Assembly (NCBI GenBank): GCA_900770835.1
Contig: CAAGLQ010000154.1
Location: 1-10,367, forward strand
Source of the DNA: an uncultured Parabacteroides sp.
GTDB taxonomy: Bacteria; Bacteroidota; Bacteroidia; Bacteroidales; Tannerellaceae
Direction of reading: 5' to 3'
DNA: 10,367 nucleotides
Part shown: positions 1 to 6,096 of the stretch, one piece after another
Position numbering within the stretch: position 1 is the stretch's first letter
Layout: each line of letters begins with the position of its first letter
Position numbers and translations under genes: made by a program
Notes under the pieces: generated by a model
The model's database searches: none
Seen by the model: only the letters and a program-made list of their open reading frames with translations
What the model was told of the DNA's origin: nothing

Positions 1-789
1 ATGGCTCCCATTTTCAAAGGGAGAGTGGGAACTTGGCTGGGTAAAAAATTGTTGAAATGGCTGAATGTGGAGACAGTGAATGGGGTACATGCCCGTCATT
101 GTGATCTGCGTGGTTCTGCCTTTACGACGGCGCTTTTGCAGGATCCTGTGATTGATTTGAAGTATGAGGTGCATCATGCGGAATTGTTGGACAACCTGCC
201 GGAGGGTGCTTTTGTCACTGTTTCTAATCATCCAATCGGCTCGTTGGATGGCATCATGCTGATTGATATTTTTGCCAGCCGTCGTCCTGATTTCAAGGTG
301 ATGGTCAATGGTGTGCTAACCAAGATTGGGGCGATGGAGGATAATTTCATCTCCGTGGTGCCTGATTCCCATAAGCGAGGTGCTAATCCGGCGAATGTCA
401 ATGGCGTGCGTCTTTCCTTGCAACGATTAAAAGAGGGGCATCCGATGGGTTTCTTCCCGGCGGGGGCGATCTCCTTTTACAATAAAGAAGCCAAAGATAT
501 TCGAGACTTAACCTGGGCACGCAGTGTGATTCGTCTGGTGCGTAAGGCAAAGGTGCCGGTTTATCCGGTCTATTTTGACTGTAAGAACAGTTCGTTTTTC
601 TATTGGTTAGGACGTGTGAGCTGGAAGATCCGTACATTGCGAATTCCGACAGAGGCATTCAATAAGCGGGGACAGACAGCCCATGTCTATATCGGTGAGC
701 CGATCTTTCCGGAGGTGATTGCTGCGATTCCTTCGGATGAGGAGCTGGCCAACTTCCTGTATGCGCGCACCTACGAGGCGAAGCGATAA
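1..789 (+). CDS. Lysophospholipid acyltransferase family protein (PlsC superfamily)
   Basis: This 262-residue protein probably transfers an acyl group onto a lysophospholipid, glycerolipid or aminolipid at the inner face of the cytoplasmic membrane. The acyltransferase signature NHPIGSLD lies at residues 76-83; it is H-x5-D, one residue longer than the canonical H-x4-D and like the NHPxGxxDG form of the hemolysin/OlsA-type branch. FFPAGAIS at 151-158 takes the place of the FPEGTRS block, VPVYPVYFD lies at 185-193 and GEPI at 232-235. There is no clear transmembrane helix; the basic N-terminus (GKKLLKWL) may attach peripherally. The first base of the window is the A of the ATG, so a start further upstream cannot be excluded and the promoter is not visible. 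The next gene begins 45 bases downstream in the same direction. The superfamily is secure; the exact acceptor (phosphatidate, ornithine or glycine lipid) is not determined. Confidence 0.85.
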   Translation: MAPIFKGRVGTWLGKKLLKWLNVETVNGVHARHCDLRGSAFTTALLQDPVIDLKYEVHHAELLDNLPEGAFVTVSNHPIGSLDGIMLIDIFASRRPDFKVMVNGVLTKIGAMEDNFISVVPDSHKRGANPANVNGVRLSLQRLKEGHPMGFFPAGAISFYNKEAKDIRDLTWARSVIRLVRKAKVPVYPVYFDCKNSSFFYWLGRVSWKIRTLRIPTEAFNKRGQTAHVYIGEPIFPEVIAAIPSDEELANFLYARTYEAKR

Positions 790-821
790 AAAGGACAGAA
801 CGTGTATTTGTAAATCATAAT

Positions 822-829
822 AGGAGGGG
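822..829 (+). promoter_or_regulatory. Strong Shine-Dalgarno site of the sigma-54 activator gene
   Basis: AGGAGGGG lies 5 bases before the ATG at 835. It is an unusually complete purine-rich site for this window, where most other genes have no obvious Shine-Dalgarno sequence. It supports 835 as the start and suggests independent, efficient translation of the activator. Confidence 0.7.
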
Positions 830-834
830 TACAG

Positions 835-2058
835 ATGGATATTCAACAGGTAAAACAACGATTTGGTATCATTGGTAACCACAGTGGCTTGAATCGGGCC
901 ATTGATGTGGCGTTGCAAGTGGCACCAACCGATCTGTCGGTGCTTATTACCGGTGAGAGTGGTGTAGGAAAGGAGACTTTTCCACAAATCATTCATCAGT
1001 TTAGCCAGCGTAAACATGGACAGTATATCGCGGTGAACTGTGGTGCTATTCCGGAAGGTACGATTGATTCTGAATTGTTTGGCCATGAGAAAGGCTCTTT
1101 TACCGGAGCTTTGGCTGATCGAAAAGGCTATTTTGAAGTGGCCGATGGGGGTACGATCTTCTTGGATGAGGTAGGTGAGTTGCCTACTCCCACACAGGCA
1201 CGTCTGCTCCGTGTATTGGAGTCTGGAGAGTTCATCAAGGTGGGTTCCTCGAAAGTGCAAAAGACCAATGTCCGGATTGTGGCGGCTACCAATGTGAACT
1301 TGGTGCAGGCGGTGCAAGAGGGCAAGTTTCGAGAGGATCTCTATTACCGTTTGAACACGGTGCCTATCCAGGTGCCTCCCTTGCGTGAGCGTAATGAGGA
1401 TATTATCTTATTGTTTCGTAAATTCGCCAGTGATTGTGCGGAGAAATACCGAATGCCGCCAGTTCGTTTGGAGGAGGATGCTCGTCAATTGTTACTATCC
1501 TACCGTTGGCCAGGGAATGTGCGCGAGTTGAAGAATGTTACCGAGCGGATCTCCGTGATAGAGGAAAAACGAGATATTACGGCTGACATTTTGCGCCTTT
1601 ATCTGCCAAACGTGTTGGTGGAGAAGTTGCCGGTACTGGTTAGACCCGAGCAGGAACAGAAGCAATTCAACAGCGAGCGTGAGATTCTTTACCAAGTGCT
1701 TTTTGACATGCGTAAGGATGTGAACGAATTAAAAAAGCTGGTGCATGAGATCATGAACGGACAGATTCCAATGACATCGGAATTACAAGATTTATCAACT
1801 TCGGTCGGCAATCTTTCTCATTTGACGACACCTACTACCATCTCCCAACCGATTCAGACGCCGGTTCATACGATCCATTCCACGATACAGGATGCGGTTG
1901 ATGTGGAGGAAGAGACTCTCTCTTTGGAGGAGGTGGAGAAAGATATGATCCGGAAAGCATTGGAGAGACACAATGGTCGGCGGAAGAATGCGGCTGCCGA
2001 TTTGAAGATCTCGGAGCGCACTTTATATCGAAAAATAAAGGAGTATAACTTGGAATGA
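835..2058 (+). CDS. Sigma-54-dependent transcriptional activator lacking a receiver domain
   Basis: This 407-residue protein is an AAA+ enhancer-binding protein that should use ATP hydrolysis to open RpoN (sigma-54) promoters. The central domain begins almost at the N-terminus. Walker A is GESGVGKE (40-47). The sigma-54 contact loop is GSFTGA (87-92), with serine in place of the second residue of GAFTGA. Walker B is GTIFLDE (106-112), the arginine-finger region LRERNED (183-189) and sensor II WPGNVREL (225-232). A Fis-type helix-turn-helix closes the protein (about 381-404, with RRKNAAADLKISERTLYRK). There is no receiver, GAF or PAS domain in front, as in PspF. A linker of about 110 residues (255-365) contains a probable coiled coil (about 281-307). 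Its stop overlaps the lptE start (ATGA), implying translational coupling. Which promoters it controls is not visible. Confidence 0.93.
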   Translation: MDIQQVKQRFGIIGNHSGLNRAIDVALQVAPTDLSVLITGESGVGKETFPQIIHQFSQRKHGQYIAVNCGAIPEGTIDSELFGHEKGSFTGALADRKGYFEVADGGTIFLDEVGELPTPTQARLLRVLESGEFIKVGSSKVQKTNVRIVAATNVNLVQAVQEGKFREDLYYRLNTVPIQVPPLRERNEDIILLFRKFASDCAEKYRMPPVRLEEDARQLLLSYRWPGNVRELKNVTERISVIEEKRDITADILRLYLPNVLVEKLPVLVRPEQEQKQFNSEREILYQVLFDMRKDVNELKKLVHEIMNGQIPMTSELQDLSTSVGNLSHLTTPTTISQPIQTPVHTIHSTIQDAVDVEEETLSLEEVEKDMIRKALERHNGRRKNAAADLKISERTLYRKIKEYNLE

Positions 2059-2561
2059 CTATGCGTAATTTATGGGCCTTTTTGGGATTGCTGTTAGTGA
2101 CAGCCTGCTCGATCTCTTATAAGTTCAATGGTGCCTCGATCGATTACACGAAGGTGAAAACAATTATGATTAGCGATTTCACGAACCAGGCGTCTTATGT
2201 GAATCCGACTTTGGCTCCCGAGTTCACAGAGGAATTGAAAGACATTTATATTCGTCAAACCCGATTGGAGCAGGTGACATCGAATGGCGATTTGGCATTG
2301 GAGGGCGAGGTGACAGGTTATGACTTCACCCCGATGGCGGTCAAAGAGGATGCGTTAGCTTCTCAAACCCGTTTGACGATCACTATACGGGTGCGTTACA
2401 TGAATAATACGAATCCGGATGAGGATTTTGAGCAATCTTTTTCTGCCTACCGTGAGTTTGATAGCAATTTAATGTTGCAACAGGTGGAAAGCTCCTTGTG
2501 TGCGGAGATTATCGAGGAAATTGTAGATCAAGTGTATAATGCGACGGTAGCCAATTGGTAG
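2055..2561 (+). CDS. lptE: LPS-assembly lipoprotein LptE
   Basis: This 168-residue outer-membrane lipoprotein should be the plug/partner of the LptD barrel that places lipopolysaccharide on the cell surface. A short signal peptide ends in the lipobox V-T-A-C, with Cys18 as the lipidation site. The mature part has the LptE layout: a strand-rich start (SYKFNGASIDY), a conserved 'TIMISDFTNQA' region, a helix with charged residues, then alternating strands (ALEGEVTGYDF, TRLTITIRVRYMN) and a C-terminal helix ending EEIVDQVYNATVANW. The ATG at 2055 overlaps the preceding stop; a second in-frame ATG at 2061 would give an equally good signal peptide. Assignment rests on these patterns and on the neighbourhood with a sigma-54 activator and secG, which I recall as recurrent in Bacteroidales. 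No lptD is present here, so the partner must be elsewhere. Confidence 0.85.
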   Translation: MTMRNLWAFLGLLLVTACSISYKFNGASIDYTKVKTIMISDFTNQASYVNPTLAPEFTEELKDIYIRQTRLEQVTSNGDLALEGEVTGYDFTPMAVKEDALASQTRLTITIRVRYMNNTNPDEDFEQSFSAYREFDSNLMLQQVESSLCAEIIEEIVDQVYNATVANW

Positions 2562-2564
2562 AAC

Positions 2565-3323
2565 ATGACGGGAGAAGTGTTTAATCACTGTTTGGAGGAC
2601 TCTTCGGCTTTGTCGGCAGAAACATTGCCGGAGCTGTGTGCGTTGGTGGAAGATTATCCCTATTTTTCCTTATGCTCTCTGCTTTATTTGAAGAACTTAG
2701 CCCAGCTGAAAGATCCAACTTTTTCGAAAGAGTTGGAGCGTTTGGCAATTCGTGTACCTGATCGGCGAAGCCTGTTTGATTGGTTAACAGGTGAGTCAGA
2801 AACTCCGGATACAATCGAGTTGCAGACTAAAGAGCAAGCTGCGCTTGACAGTTTTTCGTTGATTGATGCGTTTTTGATGGAGCATCTGGAGGAGGAACAG
2901 TCTAATTCCCCATTGCTTTTTCATCCTTCAGCTTCATCCGATTATTTACATTGGTCGTTATTACAGGAACAGCAACCTGCTGTGGATAGTGAAATGGATG
3001 AGCCAAAGTTATGCCATCAAGAATTGATAGATTCGTTCATCGCCAATGAACCTCATTTAATGAATAACCGTGAGCCTTCAGCAGAGAATGCTGATGCATC
3101 AGAAGCTCTCCCTGAGTCAATTCGTCAATTGGAAGAACATTCTAAGAATTTGGAGGAGTCTTGTTTGACAGAGACTTTAGCCCGGATTTATATTAAACAG
3201 CGACGATATGAGAAGGCTTTACAAATAATTCAAAACTTACATTTGAAAAATCCAGAAAAAAGTAGTTACTTTGCAGACCAAATTAGGTTCTTAGAAAAAC
3301 TGATTATTAACACTAAAAAATAA
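2565..3323 (+). CDS. Conserved hypothetical protein with C-terminal TPR unit
   Basis: The 252-residue product has no signal peptide or transmembrane segment and is probably cytoplasmic. The first 110 residues look helical (for example LPELCALVEDYPYFSLCSLLYLKNLAQL at about 21-48, which is broken up by aromatic residues). The middle, about 110-195, is acidic, rich in Ser/Glu/Pro and probably disordered. The end carries one tetratricopeptide-like helix pair (about 202-234, with LARIYIKQRRYEKALQIIQ and the turn residues KNP), then a capping helix 'SSYFADQIRFLEKLI'. One TPR suggests a protein-binding adaptor, but no function can be assigned. It starts 3 bases after lptE and ends 9 bases before secG, so it is very likely co-transcribed and may serve envelope export. 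It is better described than named. Confidence 0.8.
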   Translation: MTGEVFNHCLEDSSALSAETLPELCALVEDYPYFSLCSLLYLKNLAQLKDPTFSKELERLAIRVPDRRSLFDWLTGESETPDTIELQTKEQAALDSFSLIDAFLMEHLEEEQSNSPLLFHPSASSDYLHWSLLQEQQPAVDSEMDEPKLCHQELIDSFIANEPHLMNNREPSAENADASEALPESIRQLEEHSKNLEESCLTETLARIYIKQRRYEKALQIIQNLHLKNPEKSSYFADQIRFLEKLIINTKK

Positions 3324-3332
3324 TAAGCAAAA

Positions 3333-3698
3333 ATGTACGTATTTATTTCTATCTTAATCTTGATCGCTTCCATCCTGCTGATTTTGATCGTGTTGATCCA
3401 GAACTCAAAAGGTGGAGGCTTGGCTTCAGGATTCTCTTCTTCTAACCAAATCATGGGCGTGCGTAAGACGACTGACTTCTTGGAGAAGGCTACTTGGACG
3501 TTGGCTGGAGTTGTCATAGCTTTGAGTATCGTCATTACAGCCTTTATCCCTCGGTCAGAGAATGCCAATCAGTCTGAGATCAAGGAGCAAGTCAACGATG
3601 CGGTCACGATTGATCCGAATACGATCGCTCCTGATTTTGGTACGGCGCAGCAATCTGTAACTTCTACTGAGGAGAATCCCGCTGTTCCGGCACAGTAG
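3333..3698 (+). CDS. secG: Preprotein translocase subunit SecG
   Basis: This 121-residue membrane protein is the small auxiliary subunit of the SecYEG channel, which helps SecA-driven export across the cytoplasmic membrane. It shows the family layout: a hydrophobic helix at about 3-22, the diagnostic cytoplasmic loop QNSKGGGLASGF (23-34) followed by a small-residue stretch and the GVRKTTDFLEKATW segment (42-55), then a second helix at about 56-72. After the second helix there is a polar, acidic tail of about 49 residues (PRSENANQ to PAVPAQ) that is absent from minimal SecG proteins; similar tails occur in Bacteroidetes. It closes the compact gene run that includes lptE, 9 bases behind the TPR gene, and is followed by a hairpin terminator candidate. 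No strong Shine-Dalgarno site is seen, only an A-rich leader (AGCAAAA). Confidence 0.95.
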   Translation: MYVFISILILIASILLILIVLIQNSKGGGLASGFSSSNQIMGVRKTTDFLEKATWTLAGVVIALSIVITAFIPRSENANQSEIKEQVNDAVTIDPNTIAPDFGTAQQSVTSTEENPAVPAQ

Positions 3699-3740
3699 AA
3701 TAAGAACTAAGATTTTTTTCGTAGAGAAAGATAACTGGGT

Positions 3741-3780
3741 AAAGGCTGTGCCTAACAAGGCATGGCCTTTATTAGTTGCT
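3741..3780 (+). terminator. Hairpin terminator candidate after secG
   Basis: AAAGGCTGTGCC (3741-3752) pairs with GGCATGGCCTTT (3759-3770) around the six-base loop TAACAA. The stem has 12 pairs, with two adjacent G-U wobbles in the middle. The following ATTAGTT is only moderately T-rich, so termination may be partial. A separate T7 run at 3713-3719 lies before the hairpin. The position, directly after the likely end of the lptE-secG operon and before the ATG at 3803, fits an operon end. Confidence 0.6.
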
Positions 3781-3802
3781 CAGAAGTTATAGTGTGAATA
3801 CT

Positions 3803-5191
3803 ATGGAATTATTGTGTTTTGATGGTCTTCTGATAGGAATGGGTACTTTTTTAATAATAGGGTTGTTTCATCCGGTGGTGGTGAAAGCCGAGTATTATTG
3901 GGGGACACGTTGTTGGTGGCTTTTTTTGTTGCTGGGCTTAGGCGGTTTGGTTACTTCGCTTTTTTTGGAGAGTTTAGTGCTCTCTGCGCTCTGTGGTGTG
4001 TTTGCTTTCTCAGCATTTTGGACGATCAAGGAACTTTTTGAGCAGGAAGAGAGGGTACATAAGGGATGGTTCCCGCGTAATCCTAAACGGCAGTATCCTT
4101 GGGATCATGCGGTTTGCGGGTTGCTGTGTCTTTGGGGACTTTCTGGTTGTATTCGAGCGGAGGCTCCGAATGCGGAGGCGGATATTTTGACATGTGTTGT
4201 GCCTGGTGAGGTGTTGAAGGCAGAACCTGAGATCACCAATGAGTCTGTCACTTTATTGGTGAGGGCGGATGCGGATATTACCCAGTTAGCGCCGCAATTT
4301 ACATTAACCGAGGGCGCAACGATAACCCCGGAAAGCGGGACGGCACGTGACTTTTCTATGCCGCAAACCTATGTCGTCACTTCAGAAGACAAGCAATGGA
4401 GCAAGACTTATCAAGTACGCTGTATAGTGTCTGGTATCAGCACTGAATATCATTTTGAACAGATTACGATGGAGCCAACCAATGGCCGTTACCAGATCTT
4501 TTATGACATCTTGTCGAATGGTGATTCGATTAGTTGGGCCAGTGGTAATGCGGGTTTCGCCTTGACCAATATTAACTTAGGGGTTTATGATTATCCTACG
4601 ATGCAGGATGAAGCTGGCTATAAGGGGAAATGTGCGAAGTTGGTGACACGTAGTACCGGAGATTTTGGTAGTATGCTGAATATGCCGATGGCGGCCGGCA
4701 ATCTGTTTATCGGAACTTTTGATGTGTTGAGTGCGATTCCTGATGGTCGTCGTGCTTCTAAGATGGGGCGACCTTTTGAATCTGTACCGACTTACCTCAG
4801 TGGTTACTATAAGTATAAGGCAGGTGACAAGTTTATGTCTGGAGGCGAGGAGGTCAAGGGTAAACGAGATCAGTGCAATATCTATGCGATCTTTTTTGAG
4901 ACGGATGATGAGGTGAAGTATTTGGATGGCTTTAATTTCATGACCAGTCCGAACTTGGTTTCCATTGCGCAGATTAGTGACCAGAAAGAGACGGACGAGT
5001 GGACTCATTTCAATATTCCCTTCGTAATGCAACCGGGCAAGGTCATTGATAAGGAGAAGTTGGCGCAAGGTGGCTATCAGCTCTCGATCGTCTTCTCTTC
5101 CAGCATAGAGGGAGATGTGTTCAGTGGAGCGGAAGGCAGTACCCTTTGGATTGATGAGGTAGAAATTATACATGCGGAGAATAACGAGTAA
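3803..5191 (+). CDS. DUF4491-like membrane domain fused in frame to a PCMD-domain lipoprotein
   Basis: The reading frame encodes 462 residues from the ATG at 3803; a TTG at 3776 would add 9 residues but overlaps the terminator region, so I prefer 3803. Residues 1-97 resemble a complete DUF4491 protein: three hydrophobic helices (about 7-24, 38-55, 58-75), then the typical KELFEQEERVHKGWFPRNPKR end. The frame continues without a stop into a lipoprotein: short hydrophobic stretch 103-113, lipobox LSGC with Cys116, an Ig-like domain (about 127-210), and a PCMD (putative carbohydrate metabolism, PF13201) domain at about 215-458 ending STLWIDEVEI. By the positive-inside rule the segment 76-102 is cytoplasmic, so the C-terminal part would be exported and possibly cleaved and lipidated at Cys116. 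The function of both families is poorly known; surface glycan binding is a guess. The gene for a beta-barrel protein follows 14 bases downstream. Confidence 0.8.
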   Translation: MELLCFDGLLIGMGTFLIIGLFHPVVVKAEYYWGTRCWWLFLLLGLGGLVTSLFLESLVLSALCGVFAFSAFWTIKELFEQEERVHKGWFPRNPKRQYPWDHAVCGLLCLWGLSGCIRAEAPNAEADILTCVVPGEVLKAEPEITNESVTLLVRADADITQLAPQFTLTEGATITPESGTARDFSMPQTYVVTSEDKQWSKTYQVRCIVSGISTEYHFEQITMEPTNGRYQIFYDILSNGDSISWASGNAGFALTNINLGVYDYPTMQDEAGYKGKCAKLVTRSTGDFGSMLNMPMAAGNLFIGTFDVLSAIPDGRRASKMGRPFESVPTYLSGYYKYKAGDKFMSGGEEVKGKRDQCNIYAIFFETDDEVKYLDGFNFMTSPNLVSIAQISDQKETDEWTHFNIPFVMQPGKVIDKEKLAQGGYQLSIVFSSSIEGDVFSGAEGSTLWIDEVEIIHAENNE

Positions 5192-5205
5192 GTCAAACAT
5201 AGAAG

Positions 5206-5994
5206 ATGAGAAGAGCAATACATATTATATATATAGGTATAGCATTGTGGTTGTGTACGGCGGTAGCTCATGCGCAACAGGAACGTAATGATGCGGTGGT
5301 GAGATTAGCGCAACATGGTTGGGAATATTCCGTGAAAGCCGGTTTTAATGTGGGAGGAACTTCTCCGTTGCCATTACCTCGTGAGATTCGATCGATTGAC
5401 AGTTATAATCCCTTGCTCTGTATCTCTTTGGAGGGTGACATCAAGAAATGGATTGGAACGGAACGGCGTTGGGGTATGATGTTGGGCTTGCGTTTGGAGA
5501 ACAAAGGCATGGAAACTAAAGCTACTGTCAAGAATTACGGCATGGAGATTATTGGCAGTGGAGGTGAGAAGCTACGTGGAAACTGGACTGGTGGCGTGCA
5601 GACCAAGGTGGAGAATGCCTATTTCACGGTACCATTGACTGCGTTATACCGATTGAATAAGCGGGTTATTCTCTCGGCAGGCCCTTATTTCTCGGTCGCT
5701 ACCAACCGAGGGTTCTCGGGGTATGTTTATGAGGGTTATTTGCGGGAGATCAATCCAACCGGAACGAAGGTGGAATTTTCAGGGGATAACCAGGCCTCTT
5801 ATGACTTCTCTAACGATGTGCGTAAGTTTCAGTGGGGCTTGCAGGCAGGCATGGAATGGCGTGCGTTTCAGCATTTGATTGTCTTTGCGGATCTGAATTG
5901 GGGTTTGAATGATATTTTTCAGTCTGATTTTGACACAATCACCTTTGGCATGTATCCCATCTACCTAAATGTCGGCTTTGGGTATGCTTTTTGA
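5206..5994 (+). CDS. Outer-membrane beta-barrel protein (porin-like)
   Basis: The 262-residue product has a clear Sec signal peptide (MRRAIHIIYIGIALWLC..., cleavage likely after AHA at residue 23). The mature part is a run of alternating amphipathic strands, such as WEYSVKAGFNVG (39-50), RWGMMLGLRLENKG (88-101), YFTVPLTALYRLNKRVILSAGPYFSV (about 139-164), KFQWGLQAGMEWRAF (207-221) and PIYLNVGFGYAF at the end. The terminal phenylalanine is the usual sorting signal for BAM-mediated insertion. The pattern fits the small 8-10-strand barrels annotated in Bacteroidetes as outer membrane protein beta-barrel domain (PF13568-like). It lies 14 bases after the PCMD lipoprotein gene and is likely co-transcribed, so the two may form a surface pair. 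The substrate, if any, is unknown, and a simple structural or adhesive role is equally possible. No hairpin terminator is seen after the stop. Confidence 0.8.
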   Translation: MRRAIHIIYIGIALWLCTAVAHAQQERNDAVVRLAQHGWEYSVKAGFNVGGTSPLPLPREIRSIDSYNPLLCISLEGDIKKWIGTERRWGMMLGLRLENKGMETKATVKNYGMEIIGSGGEKLRGNWTGGVQTKVENAYFTVPLTALYRLNKRVILSAGPYFSVATNRGFSGYVYEGYLREINPTGTKVEFSGDNQASYDFSNDVRKFQWGLQAGMEWRAFQHLIVFADLNWGLNDIFQSDFDTITFGMYPIYLNVGFGYAF

Positions 5995-6035
5995 AAAAAA
6001 GTACATCAATCTGACGAACATATTAGATTTATGTT

Positions 6036-6089
6036 TATCTTTGGCGCATAATTCTCAGACCATTAATTAGTATTAACAATAAAAAGGAG
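6036..6089 (+). promoter_or_regulatory. Promoter candidate and ribosome binding site of the sugar-enzyme operon
   Basis: TATCTTTG at 6036-6043 matches the Bacteroidetes -7 element TAnnTTTG exactly. A clear TTTG-type -33 element at the expected distance is not present, so strength may depend on an activator. Transcription would begin near 6048-6051, giving a leader of about 45-50 bases. The leader holds a small AT-rich dyad (TTAAT-TAGT-ATTAA, 6063-6076) that could be an operator. AGGAG at 6085-6089 lies 7 bases before the ATG at 6097 and fixes that start. Confidence 0.5.
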
Positions 6090-6096
6090 TTTTACC

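Noticed and set aside
804..811. TGTATTTG as a -7 promoter element before the sigma-54 activator
   Set aside because: It misses the key A of TAnnTTTG and has no -33 partner at the right distance.
607..1317. A 236-codon open frame on the - strand across the acyltransferase/activator junction
   Set aside because: It is antisense to two well-supported genes, lacks recognisable motifs and has the biased composition of a shadow frame.
3776..3802. A TTG start giving a 9-residue N-terminal extension of the DUF4491-PCMD gene
   Set aside because: The ATG at 3803 fits the expected DUF4491 start and the TTG lies directly against the terminator hairpin.
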